From assembly GCA_008933995.1 (NCBI GenBank), contig WARS01000645.1:992001-1056000 (forward strand): a DNA stretch of 64,000 nucleotides, written 5' to 3'. Within the stretch, counting starts at the first letter, position 1, and each line of letters starts with the position of its first letter. Shown here piece after piece: positions 50,101 to 55,229 of this stretch. Source of the DNA: Datnioides undecimradiatus (Eukaryota; Chordata; Actinopteri; Lobotiformes; Datnioididae). Under the pieces are notes generated by a model that saw nothing but the letters and a program-made list of their open reading frames with translations, searched no databases and was not told the DNA's origin. Made by a program: the position numbers and the translations under genes.

Positions 50101-51490
50101 CCCAGTCTTCAGGGACGGTATCCAAGGAAACGGAAGACTAAGAATCCTCCCGATGGCCCACAGGGAACGGGTGGGATGGGGCATCCCCCATACTGGTCCA
50201 GAGGCTCCCACACACTCATAGACACCCACAGTCCATAAAAACAGACTAAATTCTGTTTGACTGGCACGAAGGGGCGTGACTCACCCCTAATGGCTCTCTA
50301 GTCAGCAGGGATAATAGACTGTCTGCTGCTCTGCTCTCTATATTTCCTGTCACATCATTTCCCTTCTTTGTCTCACTCACTAATTTAGAGTAATTACAAG
50401 GTGTGAGGTGCTGGAGAATTTTCTAACGTGAAGGATTTATGAGTTTGGGGAAGAAATGTGAGTTAGGTGGTTAAAACTGTGGTTGAGCAACACATTTATC
50501 TCTATTTTTTGTTGTTTGATGTTATGTGAACTTCTCATTGATGTGGTCGTCAACTCTTGGCTTCACATCCAGGTGTTTGATGTCAATTATGCTTTATTGA
50601 AAAGGTGAAATTTCAGTTAAGTGACAGAATCGTTGACACTGTCTTTAAATGGAGAAGTCTTTCACTGTTAAAGAGATAAGGTACTGCATTGAATATCAAT
50701 TGAAAGCACATTTCATTGGCTGCATATCAACAATATTTATATAATATAAAGGCAATTATAAGTACAAAGGAATCTTTAATGGAAATTATGGTATAGGCAT
50801 GGTTCAATGACTCATTCTACAGCTAAAGTTGTTTTGTTCTTATTAGAAAAATGTGAAGAAAATGTGTTTTTATTCTTCAGTAGTATGAAACTCTAAACAC
50901 AGGCATATTTAATAATCTTTTTTTTCACCTGTTTGCTTTCTATGAAAATTTACTTGTTCTTACATGTTTTCATTTTATGGGTTTTCACAGTATTTTAACA
51001 AAATTGCAAAAATTGATTTTTATTATGGAGAGTTGTAAGATGACCTTTTGTCATCTTTGTGTAACCCAAATCACAAAAAACATGTCCTCTCACCACTCGT
51101 CCTATAGCTAAACTGATGGTTTTTGGTTTTATTTATACAGGATTTTTGGGGGGGCGGTACTTATGAGTAAAAGGACTGACCTTCTACGTCTCCCTTTATT
51201 AAGGAGAAGCCGCAAAACCGCTGTCAGCAGTTTTTATAGGAACTATTTCTTTGCTTGAACGTAGTTCCATGGAGAACTATTGAGCTCTCCATTTCAGCAG
51301 CACAAAGCTGACCCGTGTTCTCTGACTCACCTGCAGGTTTGCGGGGCGGACAGTCAGCAGCGGAGCCCTGGTCCTGGTGTCACTGGAGCAGAAGGAGTCC
51401 TCCACTGCCCTGCTTACCATCAACACAGAGAAGAGCGTCATGGCGTCCATGTTGCTCAGAGACCTCAAACAAGCTGTTGCCCAGGCATAG
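7077..51490 (+). CDS. ap3b1: AP-3 complex subunit beta-1 (beta-3A adaptin), 26 exons, 5' end missing
   Basis: Large subunit of the heterotetrameric AP-3 adaptor, which sorts cargo from endosomes or the trans-Golgi to lysosomes and lysosome-related organelles such as melanosomes. Human AP3B1 loss causes Hermansky-Pudlak syndrome 2. The 26 GT-AG exons (listed separately; the span here includes introns) join without a frame break into 1062 residues plus TAG. The adaptin trunk is residues about 1-613, the acidic serine-rich hinge about 614-793, and the C-terminal region about 794-1062. The match to remembered vertebrate AP-3 beta is near identical in the trunk. Paralogue choice rests on the hinge start (VKEWAP, FYSDDED) and ear ([14 protein letters not shown]), which fit beta-3A rather than neuronal beta-3B (HRVAGEGL, FSRQPF). 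Human AP3B1 has 27 coding exons, so one upstream start exon (about 40 residues) is probably missing. Introns total about 41 kb, far shorter than in human. Which teleost duplicate this is cannot be told. Confidence 0.96.
7284..7358 (+). CDS. ap3b1: ap3b1 exon 3
   Basis: 25 codons, phase 0 at both ends, encoding [19 protein letters not shown] and ending KNIE. Acceptor TTTTTAG, donor GAG|GTATGA. Human has M where this copy has L at the first residue. Part of the N-terminal HEAT-like solenoid. Confidence 0.96.
7359..10119. other. intron 3 with enhancer-like islands
   Basis: AT-rich for the most part. GC-balanced unique islands stand out at about 8560-9060 and 9190-9560, with ATTA/TAATTA cores. 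They are described as regulatory candidates. Short open frames in both are not convincing genes. Confidence 0.6.
8900..9560. promoter_or_regulatory. candidate conserved noncoding enhancer(s)
   Basis: Unique, non-repetitive sequence of balanced composition in an AT-rich intron. It carries CACTAATTAG (about 8980-8989), ATTACTAATTAAG (about 9429-9441), GCCATTAATTCC (about 9332-9343) and further ATTA cores. The texture resembles vertebrate developmental enhancers. No alignment was possible, so this is an inference. Confidence 0.4.
10120..10215 (+). CDS. ap3b1: ap3b1 exon 4
   Basis: 32 codons, phase 0 at both ends. It encodes [19 protein letters not shown] and then [13 protein letters not shown], an invariant trunk block of AP-3 beta. 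Acceptor CTCTGCAG, donor AAG|GTAACA. Confidence 0.97.
10605..10765 (+). CDS. ap3b1: ap3b1 exon 5
   Basis: Encodes [20 protein letters not shown], then [20 protein letters not shown] and [13 protein letters not shown], ending mid-codon (AG). F replaces the usual L in DPNQLIRA. HEAT-like repeat of the trunk. Acceptor GTGTCAG, donor CAG|GTACAT. Confidence 0.97.
11075..11152. repeat. compound (TA)n / (CA)n microsatellite
   Basis: A (TA) run from about 11075 to 11092, a short AT spacer, then 22 uninterrupted CA units at 11109-11152. It lies in the intron between exons 5 and 6, about 260 bases before exon 6, and is likely polymorphic. Confidence 0.95.
11409..11475 (+). CDS. ap3b1: ap3b1 exon 6
   Basis: Completes a serine codon across the junction (AG|C). 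It then encodes [20 protein letters not shown] and ST, phase 0 at its end. Acceptor GTCTTTAG, donor [17 protein letters not shown] lies between the human beta-3A (LDPEQKEM) and beta-3B (LDSDQKDQ) forms. Confidence 0.95.
13800..14010. promoter_or_regulatory. candidate conserved noncoding enhancer
   Basis: Unique sequence just after a polypurine tract (13640-13805). It includes CCATCAATCA, CACCCTAATTAGAATTC, TTCATAATTTTATAGG and GAAATTTATTG, a dense run of homeodomain, TALE or Hox-like cores within about 200 bases. This is the best enhancer-like block of intron 6. Inference only. Confidence 0.4.
15004..15185. mobile_element. MITE-like element with GGTACAC/TGTACCT ends
   Basis: The left end reads ACAGTTTATTTGGTACAC and the right end CATGTACCTAATAATATGGC. 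They are imperfect inverted repeats, and the interior is AT-rich. The ends resemble a common fish repeat ending in TGTACCTAATAAAGTGGCC (from memory). An old, diverged copy. Confidence 0.55.
16220..16402 (+). CDS. ap3b1: ap3b1 exon 7
   Basis: 61 codons, phase 0 at both ends. It encodes [20 protein letters not shown], then [19 protein letters not shown] and [18 protein letters not shown]. The WKE end matches beta-3A (SPWKE) and differs from beta-3B (SPTQN). Acceptor TTCACATAG, donor GAG|GTGAGG. Confidence 0.97.
16519..16674 (+). CDS. ap3b1: ap3b1 exon 8
   Basis: 52 codons, phase 0. A variable acidic loop ([16 protein letters not shown]) is followed by the conserved [20 protein letters not shown] and SRNTA. 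The loop is the first low-conservation insertion in the trunk. Acceptor TGTTTCAG, donor GCT|GTGAGT. Confidence 0.96.
17617..17714 (+). CDS. ap3b1: ap3b1 exon 9
   Basis: Encodes [20 protein letters not shown], then [12 protein letters not shown], ending mid-codon (AG). Acceptor TGTTTTAG, donor TAG|GTAACG. Trunk solenoid. Confidence 0.96.
17802..17856 (+). CDS. ap3b1: ap3b1 exon 10
   Basis: Completes the arginine codon AG|A, then encodes [18 protein letters not shown]. One of the shortest exons. Acceptor TTGTGCAG, donor AAG|GTAAGT. Confidence 0.96.
17945..18016 (+). CDS. ap3b1: ap3b1 exon 11
   Basis: 24 codons, phase 0, encoding [20 protein letters not shown] and KTLK. Human has [18 protein letters not shown] here. 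Acceptor ACGAACAG, donor AAG|GTAAAG. Confidence 0.96.
18485..18547 (+). CDS. ap3b1: ap3b1 exon 12
   Basis: 21 codons, phase 0, encoding [20 protein letters not shown] and Q. Acceptor TTTTTCCAG, donor CAG|GTTTGT. It follows a 468-base intron in which I see nothing else. Confidence 0.96.
18678..18810 (+). CDS. ap3b1: ap3b1 exon 13
   Basis: Encodes [20 protein letters not shown], then [20 protein letters not shown] and SNRD, ending with one base of a glutamate codon. Acceptor TTTTCAG, donor ACG|GTAAAA. Confidence 0.96.
18926..19035 (+). CDS. ap3b1: ap3b1 exon 14
   Basis: Completes G|AA, then encodes [20 protein letters not shown] and [16 protein letters not shown]. Acceptor CTTTGCAG, donor ACT|GTACGC (weaker than its neighbours). 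Confidence 0.96.
19188..19364 (+). CDS. ap3b1: ap3b1 exon 15
   Basis: 59 codons, phase 0. It encodes [20 protein letters not shown], then [20 protein letters not shown] and [19 protein letters not shown]. Highly conserved trunk block. Acceptor CTTCCAG, donor CAG|GTACAA. Confidence 0.97.
19365..20687. other. intron 15 with a diverged teleost repeat
   Basis: The stretch 19640-19860 is GC-balanced unique sequence that could be regulatory. About 20200-20530 is a rearranged copy of the palindromic fish repeat seen best at 39960-40395. No gene is seen. Confidence 0.5.
20200..20530. mobile_element. diverged copy of palindromic teleost repeat
   Basis: Recognisable parts are GGCTATCTTAGCTTAG, TATATCTTGTTTGTTTACTC, a G7 run after GTTGTGCTTT, TTTCTGTATTTCTTGGC and the end GTCTTGGCAAGAAAACAAG. 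These correspond, from memory, to interior and end segments of a common fish element. The copy is degenerate and its limits are approximate. Confidence 0.55.
20688..20874 (+). CDS. ap3b1: ap3b1 exon 16
   Basis: Encodes [20 protein letters not shown], then [40 protein letters not shown] and FK, ending with one base of an aspartate codon. Last major helical block of the trunk. Acceptor CCTTCAG, donor AAG|GTACTT. Confidence 0.97.
21648..21935. mobile_element. teleost dispersed repeat (AAGTA-rich family)
   Basis: Begins CAGTGATGGAGGAAGTATTC and contains CTTTACTAAAGTAAC, AAGTATCTAAAGTAAAAGT and, near the end, GAAGGTGGAGC. This order is typical of a common fish repeat. A second, related copy lies at 62338-62690. 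Confidence 0.65.
22116..22246 (+). CDS. ap3b1: ap3b1 exon 17: end of trunk
   Basis: Completes G|AC, then encodes [20 protein letters not shown], then [20 protein letters not shown] and IEP. Matches the beta-3A trunk/hinge boundary ([20 protein letters not shown] in human). Acceptor ACTTTTAG, donor CCA|GTAAGG. Confidence 0.96.
22247..24027. other. intron 17, AT-rich with repeats
   Basis: A TA/TATG microsatellite lies at about 22664-22722. GGCAGCTAATGGGGATCC followed by TAATAAAACAATAAA at about 23574-23606 looks like the 3' tail of an old non-LTR or other fish transposon (uncertain). No exon is seen on either strand. Confidence 0.5.
22545..22590. mobile_element. terminal fragment of ATTA-rich teleost repeat
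   Basis: AATCAATAATGAAATAGTCG followed by GTAGTTGCACCCCTAG matches the end of the family best preserved at 58890-59265. A matching start-like fragment (GGACTGCAACTAATGAATA) lies at 21937 on the other side of exon 17. The two are probably independent remnants. Confidence 0.45.
24028..24187 (+). CDS. ap3b1: ap3b1 exon 18: hinge, acidic and poly-serine
   Basis: Encodes [20 protein letters not shown], then [20 protein letters not shown] followed by a serine run made of AGC/AGT codons (about 24139-24180). The hinge links trunk to ear and is unstructured. In mammals it is a casein-kinase substrate and the target of inositol pyrophosphate modification. The trinucleotide-like serine codons make the length prone to variation. 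Confidence 0.95.
24188..24906. other. intron 18, no feature seen
   Basis: About 720 bases of AT-rich sequence. A 131-residue open frame on the minus strand (24419-24814) has no recognisable domain and ordinary intron composition. I regard it as chance. Confidence 0.6.
24907..25087 (+). CDS. ap3b1: ap3b1 exon 19: hinge, serine/glutamate then lysine-rich
   Basis: Completes G|AG, then encodes [20 protein letters not shown], then [19 protein letters not shown], a block [15 protein letters not shown], and STAAD. Charge flips from acidic-phosphorylatable to basic within one exon, as in human beta-3A. Acceptor GTGTACAG, donor CAG|GTACAG. Confidence 0.95.
25757..25950. repeat. poly-T run and AAT/AGT microsatellite cluster
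   Basis: A 17-base T run (25757-25773) is followed by an imperfect AAT array (about 25874-25924) that drifts into GGAGTA units (about 25927-25950). Intronic. Confidence 0.9.
26345..26379. repeat. interrupted CA microsatellite
   Basis: CA units with a CGCAGA interruption, in the intron between exons 19 and 20, just before an enhancer-like block. Confidence 0.85.
26400..27060. promoter_or_regulatory. candidate conserved noncoding enhancer with internal duplication
   Basis: Unique sequence rich in ATTA cores (TCCATTAACAAGC, GAATAATTAGAGC, CCTCATTAATTTAACGG, GGCCAAATTAATACTGG). Two 26-base segments, 26714-26739 and 26779-26804, differ at one base and flank a CA microsatellite. In texture it is one of the strongest enhancer candidates within ap3b1. 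Confidence 0.45.
27419..27569 (+). CDS. ap3b1: ap3b1 exon 20: hinge
   Basis: Completes AG|T, then encodes [20 protein letters not shown], then [18 protein letters not shown] and [13 protein letters not shown] second acidic-to-basic segment of the hinge. Acceptor GTTTCAG, donor AAG|GTGACA. Confidence 0.95.
27570..29536. other. intron 20, AT-rich with a CpG-containing island
   Basis: 27600-28960 is ordinary intron with pyrimidine-rich patches. 29100-29350 is richer in CpG and unique, and is reported as a regulatory candidate. Short open frames on both strands there have no recognisable domain. Confidence 0.5.
29100..29350. promoter_or_regulatory. candidate CpG-containing enhancer
   Basis: Includes ATGCGACGTGAATGG, AAAGCGCTCGTATG, GAGGCGCGTGTTGTAATTCC and CAGTCGCACGAGGTGG. 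CpG density is clearly above the flanks, suggesting protection from CpG decay by selection or hypomethylation. No promoter motif was identified. Confidence 0.35.
29537..29585 (+). CDS. ap3b1: ap3b1 exon 21: clathrin box
   Basis: Encodes [16 protein letters not shown], ending with one base of a phenylalanine codon. LLDLD is the clathrin-box motif that in human beta-3A (SLLDLDDF) binds the clathrin terminal domain. The DDF end is completed by the next exon. Smallest exon (49 bases). Acceptor TTTTTCAG, donor ACT|GTAAGT. Confidence 0.96.
30468..30571 (+). CDS. ap3b1: ap3b1 exon 22: hinge-to-ear linker
   Basis: Completes T|TC (F), then encodes [20 protein letters not shown], then [26 protein letters not shown] corresponds to human SLMADLEGLHLS. 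Acceptor CTTTTTAG, donor CAG|GTCAGT, directly followed by a TG microsatellite. Confidence 0.95.
30573..30603. repeat. TG microsatellite overlapping a splice donor region
   Basis: GT-rich run starting within the donor of exon 22 and extending about 30 bases. GT repeats next to donors can bind splicing factors; no effect can be inferred here. Confidence 0.8.
31362..31460. mobile_element. fragment of ATTA-rich teleost repeat
   Basis: GGGCTGCAAGAACTGAC, TTATTCTCAATTAAG, AAAATGTCAGAAAG and GCCCATCACAAGTTACC follow the order of the family end preserved, in the opposite orientation, at 58890-59265. Confidence 0.6.
31890..32040. mobile_element. end fragment of palindromic teleost repeat
   Basis: AACTTTGACATTTTGGGAAA, then TTTGCTTTCATGAAGAGTTG, AATGAGAAGGTG and CAGCCAGTTGTCTTAGCTTC match the outer arm of the element at 39960-40395. 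Confidence 0.55.
32515..32563. repeat. interrupted CA microsatellite
   Basis: CA units interrupted by GACATG and CTCGTA. Intronic. Confidence 0.85.
32580..33240. promoter_or_regulatory. candidate conserved noncoding enhancer cluster
   Basis: Unique blocks with TTTAGAGAATTACTGC, GGCATTTAGATTAACC, TTCATAATTAGCAGTCAG, GGCCATCATAATTTG and GTCTAATTATGAATCAGC embedded in GC-rich sequence with several CpGs. Mixed GC-rich and ATTA-rich composition of this kind is typical of teleost-to-human conserved enhancers. Not aligned. Confidence 0.45.
33980..34085. mobile_element. fragment of ATTA-rich teleost repeat, reverse orientation
   Basis: TTTTCACTATTTTCTAACAT, TTCATAGACAAAGCAATTAA and TTCAATTGAGAATATAAT correspond to the same family as 31362-31460 on the opposite strand. 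Confidence 0.55.
34360..35430. promoter_or_regulatory. candidate enhancer block containing a chance-like 166-codon open frame
   Basis: Two unique patches: 34370-34480 (CTCAATTAATTGTCATC, GAACAATTAGGCGC) and 35140-35430 (CpG-containing, CCCAATAAATTTGC, GGCGTGACGGGCGC). A + strand frame at 34928-35428 stays open for 166 codons but shows no domain, signal peptide or repeat. GC-rich conserved noncoding sequence often leaves such frames. Confidence 0.35.
37170..37510. promoter_or_regulatory. candidate conserved noncoding enhancer before exon 23
   Basis: Unique block including TAATGTAATTTCCTGCC, CTATTCATTAGAGG, TTTTTATTGAGCCTGG, GGGCTGATTGAGGAC and GCATGAATATAGG, about 330-670 bases upstream of exon 23. 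It may include splicing control, but the texture is enhancer-like. Confidence 0.35.
37840..38068 (+). CDS. ap3b1: ap3b1 exon 23: start of C-terminal ear region
   Basis: Encodes [20 protein letters not shown], then [56 protein letters not shown] and one base of the next codon. The HHMTGKGL...FPRQPC block is the clearest paralogue marker for beta-3A. Start of the AP-3 beta C-terminal domain. Longest exon (229 bases). Acceptor CCCTCCAG, donor TTG|GTGAGT. Confidence 0.97.
38680..38790. mobile_element. short teleost repeat remnant
   Basis: GATGATTTTCTGTTGACATA, ATTAATCATAATTGAGG, AATAATCGCAATATTGA and TCATATTGCTGAGTCCTAGT resemble the end of a common fish repeat with CAATATTGAT...GCCCTAGTC. Fragment only. 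Confidence 0.4.
39960..40395. mobile_element. near-complete palindromic teleost repeat (MITE-like)
   Basis: The left arm has ACATTTTGGCTTAAG, GAAGAGAAGACCGATAC and CAGGAGCCAGTTAGCTCAGC, then TTAGCACAAAGACTG. The right arm has CCAGTCTTTATGTTTAGCTA, then ACTGTTTCCTGGCTCAAGCT, ATGAGGTTGAAATCAATCTT and CTTGGCAAGAGTGG. The arms are imperfect inverted repeats, giving a long hairpin with a roughly 190-base centre. I recognise it as a widespread teleost element; family name not certain. Confidence 0.7.
41135..41219 (+). CDS. ap3b1: ap3b1 exon 24: ear
   Basis: Completes G|AG, then encodes [20 protein letters not shown] and QAANFQL, ending mid-codon (TG). Compare human [20 protein letters not shown]. 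Preceded by a long CT-rich tract; acceptor ATTCTCAG, donor GTG|GTAAGA. Confidence 0.96.
41455..41690. promoter_or_regulatory. candidate conserved noncoding enhancer
   Basis: Unique block between exons 24 and 25 with AGCCACAATTGATCCAGG, GGATAACAATTATTCC, CCAGTAATCAGCCC, GCTGATCAATAACC and GGGGGAAATCAATC. Repeated ATCA/ATTG-type motifs (TALE- or homeodomain-like) in about 230 bases. Inference from composition. Confidence 0.4.
41893..41990 (+). CDS. ap3b1: ap3b1 exon 25: ear
   Basis: Completes TG|C (C), then encodes [20 protein letters not shown], then [12 protein letters not shown] and one base of the next codon. Corresponds to human CTKDDCFNVNIQPPVGELLL. Acceptor TCCCTCAG, donor AAG|GTGAGT. 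Confidence 0.96.
41991..44277. other. intron 25, no gene seen
   Basis: AT-rich. A unique GC-balanced patch at about 43330-43600 (with CCTTAATTAATCTTC and repeated CTAAATGCTG) may be regulatory. A diverged repeat may lie at about 42880-43110, but I cannot name it. Confidence 0.4.
44278..44416 (+). CDS. ap3b1: ap3b1 exon 26: ear
   Basis: Completes G|GT, then encodes [20 protein letters not shown], then [19 protein letters not shown] and SQNNFH, ending mid-codon (AG). Compare human GVLTGMNETSAVI and VVNVANVGAVPS. The exon begins GTAAAC directly after the acceptor CTCTCAG, so a donor-like motif sits at the exon start. Confidence 0.95.
45750..45960. repeat. CT-rich imperfect tandem tract
   Basis: Pyrimidine-rich stretch in which TCTCTCTTTCACTTC recurs at about 45781 and 45837, with further degenerate CTCTCTGTC units. 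The opposite strand is a polypurine run, so the minus-strand frame here (Arg/Glu-rich) is a composition artefact. Confidence 0.75.
46835..47000. mobile_element. fragment of ATTA-rich teleost repeat
   Basis: CATTATTGAGTAATCTGTTG, ATTATTGTGTATGATTTATG, GATGATGTCTTCAAATATCC and ACTCAAAAACATTCAGTTGC, ending GAGAATATTTTG, follow the order of the family preserved at 58890-59265. Confidence 0.6.
47228..47247. repeat. C12 followed by A8 homopolymers
   Basis: Adjoining homopolymer runs in intron 26. Length is likely to be uncertain in the assembly. Confidence 0.9.
47390..47720. promoter_or_regulatory. candidate conserved noncoding enhancer
   Basis: Unique block with CTTGTTTATCAGCAGGG, CAGAAATTGATTGCTGG, GGCAATAAATCAAGCAGG, ATTTGATCGAATTTTGC and GAGCCTAATTTTC. 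Mixed GC-balanced and AT-rich cores; enhancer texture only. Confidence 0.35.
48540..48880. promoter_or_regulatory. candidate conserved noncoding enhancer
   Basis: Unique block including ACAGATAATTGGAGAGTG, CTGCCGATCGATGCCAATCC, CGCTGCAATTAATCCAG and AGGGTGAATGTAAAGG. Contains a CCAAT-type and several homeodomain-type cores. Inference from composition. Confidence 0.35.
49480..50280. promoter_or_regulatory. GC-rich island in intron 26, candidate enhancer
   Basis: Much GC-richer than its surroundings. It includes GTGCTAATTGGTGGACG, CCGCGCAGCACGTCGTCGCG and a degenerate tandem pair of about 34 bases (49814-49880) sharing GGGGCTCTT and GTCAGGCCTAAG. CpG is retained in part. Could be an enhancer or an intragenic promoter; no TATA or initiator context supports a promoter call. 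Confidence 0.35.
51337..51490 (+). CDS. ap3b1: ap3b1 last exon (27): end of ear and stop
   Basis: Completes AG|G, then encodes [20 protein letters not shown], then [30 protein letters not shown] and TAG at 51488-51490. Human ends RFAAKTVHSGSLMLVTVELK ... INTEKTVIGSVLLRELKPVL. Acceptor ACCTGCAG. It follows the second-largest intron. Confidence 0.97.
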
Positions 51491-52350
51491 TACCCCACCC
51501 CCCCATCTCTGCTTCCTTTAGTAAAGGTAAAGGAGAGCAGCACTTAATTAAAGATGTCATATATTTTATTTCTTTGGTTCAGGACAATTCAGGTGGTACT
51601 TGTAAACACATGGCACTTTTATCTAAGTAGAGGTTAAACATTTGCTCACAGAGGACGGCCTGGGAACAATGGATGAGCACTCAGACAGCATTTCTTATTT
51701 TTATGGTCTTTGGTTTTGGAAAGAATTGTCCTGAACTGCAGGAATAACTTTATGAAAGTCTTAAAGAAGGTGATGATCTCCTTTTCAGTGCTCACAGAAG
51801 GCATCATAGATGTGGTTATAAATATTAAAAAGTGACCTTCTCCTACTCAAATGTGACACTTCTCCACCACAATACTATCAAACCAAAGGGTCATGTAATT
51901 TGACATCACTGGTGGCTATTGCCATTTATGGTTTTTGACCCAGCATCATTATGTACAAACAGTTGAGCGTATCTTACGGGATAAAGAGTACATCACTGCC
52001 CCACTCATGTGCTTCAGGCCAATTTATCCTCAGTGTTTACACAAACTGAGATTCTCCACTAAACTATATCACTGGTGTTTGTGCTCCAGTCAAGTGATCG
52101 TGTGATGGACATTGTTCTTTAGTGCTCTTTTCCCTGTGCCATTAAGACCCTCTGTCATTACATTATGTAATGGTACACTAAACTTGTGCCTGTTGTACAT
52201 TCCAACATTTACACTACCCCCCCCAAAGTGCCTTCTACGTGAAAATAATGTTGAGAAAACCAAACATATACATCAGACTCAAATCAACGAGGTCTTTTTA
52301 TCTGTATCGCTTTTGCTGAACAATAAAAAGTGAGTTTATTAAACAATATA
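51491..52350 (+). other. ap3b1: ap3b1 3' UTR (inferred)
   Basis: Noncoding sequence from the stop to just past the best poly(A) signal. Earlier weak ATTAAA signals occur near 51547 and 51824, so shorter 3' ends are possible. Confidence 0.55.
52322..52327 (+). terminator. AATAAA poly(A) signal of ap3b1
   Basis: First canonical AATAAA found downstream of the stop, about 830 bases after it. GT-rich sequence (GTGAGTTTATT) follows within the usual cleavage distance. Confidence 0.55.
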
Positions 52351-55190
52351 CTTCATTTTTAACTTTTTCTCTTGACAGTAACAACGCCACACAGTTTGAC
52401 TTTGGCACGTTACCTGACTGTATCTCTGCAACATCTCCACGCTGTGATTTATGGTCATTTAGCCGAACGTGGCTGAAACACAAAATCGTTAATGATGAGC
52501 ACTGCTAATTGGCAGGCTGAGGCACACACCATGTACTCATGACATCATGATTTTGATGAATCTGTCAGTCCACCTGCTCACATATGTTCCTCCCTCTCAT
52601 ATCACATGTCGACTCTGTGTACTGTAAGCCAGGAGCAGGTGAGCAGTAAAACAACAAAACTTTTCTAATTTAAAGTAGGAAACAAAGTAATTACATGGAA
52701 AATGTAAATTCTAGTACATATGAAGTTATAACATAAAATTACCACTTCCATTTCACTTAATGAAAAAAGTAGCCTTTGAGCAGAATAAAGTATTGTTTCA
52801 CACAAACATGAATATTGTCACCAGAAGCTGCTGAAGCCCCAGTTTCTTCCTCTCATGTATTATCTTTACATTTGAGCTAAGTATCTTTACCTGACGATCT
52901 TAGGAAATTGTTTATCAGCACTTATCCACTGTTGCAAAGGGAATTCCAGGATCCTTAAAAGTCTTCTAACCACCTGGGTGAAGAAATATTTCTTCTGCTG
53001 CATGAAAGAAAATAATTCATTTCTCAACTGGTGGCTGCCTTTCCTGATTCAAACAAAGATGGTAGCTGCAAATTACAGTCTGTTTTTGTAAGATTTGAAC
53101 AATACAAACCATTTTTTTATTATCAGTTATAGTTGTCTGTATTTATTTGATACTTTTATTTTACAATATCCTACAAAATGACCTGTTAAATGTTTTGTTC
53201 GGAGAAAGAACTACTGTCGCAGCTTCTTCTTGGGGTGCCCAGAAATCCACCGACTGTACTAACACAGGTTAAAATCCAACCGAAGGCTGCATGTCATCCC
53301 TCCTCTCTCCCCCTCTCTTGTTCTCTCTTAAGCTTATTGATCCAGTGAAGCCAAAAATTATCTTTACAAAAACAAATCTTTTATATCAGGAACAAGCAAA
53401 ACATCTTTACTTCTAGAGTGTTAGTAGAGTTCAGGGTTTTGTTTTTTTTTACACAATAACATATTTCTCAAATGGAAGTTCTTTGACTTTGAGGGAAAAG
53501 TGCTATCTACCCTCAGATCCAGACCTAAAAGAAACAATCCTAAAACACCTAAAGACAAAACATATTAAAAACATAATGGTTGTATTTTTCACAGTTGCCG
53601 CCCCCTATGAGTAGGAGCTGCAGCTCGACTGTTGAGTTAAGATGCTTTTAGCTTTAACTAAAGCCTGTCCACTGCCTAAAGACAGTTCTGCTGCGCTGAG
53701 TAAAGTTGTGCAGATGTACGTGATGTGTTTTAGCATTGAGCAGGCCGGTGGCGTAGTGTGCTTTGCGTCTGGCTGTCTTTTCCGGCTCATAAATAGCGTC
53801 TCTCTGAGGGCTGTGGTGAACACCTGTTAGCTCATCTGTCACAGGAGCTCCACTCGCATCCATCACCTCTCCCTCTGTACTCATTCCCTCAGCCAGCTGT
53901 TCCCATTACACACACACACGAGCTGTGTCAGGTCTGCCAGATACACTCACACACACACACACACGCATCTTACATATCACACAGATCCACAGCCACATAG
54001 AAAATTTTCTAACACGTTTCATCTCAGAAAAAGAACAAAAACACAACACGCAGCCTCCTGTTTTCAATGTTTTAAGGCTTTAATATTCATCTGATGTGCT
54101 GACTGAGCCATGCATGTATCCGGATTCCCCAAACAAGTCTACAAATCTTCTACATTAGAGTAAGGCAAAGAAAGAATTTATGATATATAAGTTGCAGCAC
54201 TTTTCTTTCACTCTAGCCTCGATTTCTATGTGCAAGTTTTTATCAAAGTTAAAATGATTATATAGGACGTTGGCTTCTGGAAAGCACATACTGATGACAG
54301 GTGTGAACTGTAGCTTAACTCAACCTGATTTTGACACAGAGGACTACTCCAACTTGTTTTGTACATTACAAAAGAAATACAGTGACCTCCTGCATGAATC
54401 AAAAACAGAAATAATATGAATTTTGCTCTGTTAAACTGTCTACCGTCAGGAGCTCCACAGGCCATCGTCCGGGCTGTTTTTGGCACGTCGACAGTTATGA
54501 ACCATCAAACAAGACAAACCAGAGGAAACCGTAAAGCTGCCAACAGACCAGCATCCACATCACTCCCACACTGAATCTGAAAACACTGCACCATGCCCCA
54601 CATTTTTTATGGTTTTAATTAATTAAAAGCATAAACACTGGTAAAGAGCAGCGTGTGGTGGACATGTTTGAAGAAATATCCTTTTCCTTTATCAGTTCAG
54701 TTTTCTCATCTTTTCCAGTTGCAGAAACAACTCATTTAGCAACTTAGAGATAAATAGATATATAATAACTTACATTTTAGCAGATAATAGCTGCTGTTTG
54801 TTTTACTTCAATCTCCATAATGTAAATGTTATAAACAAAAGCTCGGCTAGCTCATCCAGAACATCACCATGGCAACTTTAGCATCCTGTCAATATCTGTT
54901 GAGTAAGACTGTAAAACTGCCTTAGTGGGACACTTGATGGGAATGAAACATCAAAAACAAAATAACTTTAACCTGTTTAGCACAAAAATGAGCAGCTATT
55001 CATTTATGAGCATATATTTGCACAACTAAGGTGTATGTTGTTTTCAGTGCTAATCACTGCTATTGTCACTGTAACTATGTTAGCATGCTGACGCTACCAT
55101 TTGGTTTCTGTTAAAGTATAGGTAAGGGTTAAAATGAACTCATGTTTTAGGGAGAGTTTTTCTTTGGGTGTCCTCATACTGATACACTAG
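52351..55190. other. 3' flank, no gene seen
   Basis: AT-rich. Holds a CA microsatellite (53948-53964) and, at about 54840-55100, sequence such as GTTAGCATGCTGACGCTACC that resembles a fish repeat. No exon of TBCA or any other expected neighbour is recognisable. Confidence 0.5.
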
Positions 55191-55191
55191 G

Positions 55192-55215
55192 GTGTGTGTG
55201 TGTGTGTGTGTGTGT
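55192..55215. repeat. TG microsatellite
   Basis: About twelve uninterrupted TG units, then a short GA run. Confidence 0.9.
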
Positions 55216-55229
55216 TTGAGAGAGAGATC

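Larger units (their letters stand above)
44417..51336. other. intron 26 (6.9 kb) with repeats and enhancer-like islands
   Basis: Holds a possible repeat remnant near 44975-45120, a CT-rich tract (45750-45960), an ATTA-rich repeat (46835-47000), a C12/A8 run (47228-47247), and unique islands at about 47390-47720, 48540-48880 and 49480-50280. The 206-residue frame at 48261-48881 overlaps a T-run and an island, and has no domain. Confidence 0.55.

Noticed and set aside
7077-51490. Assignment to ap3b2 instead of ap3b1
   Set aside because: Some trunk positions match beta-3B (for example HRLLLR), but the hinge start and the ear sequence clearly match beta-3A.
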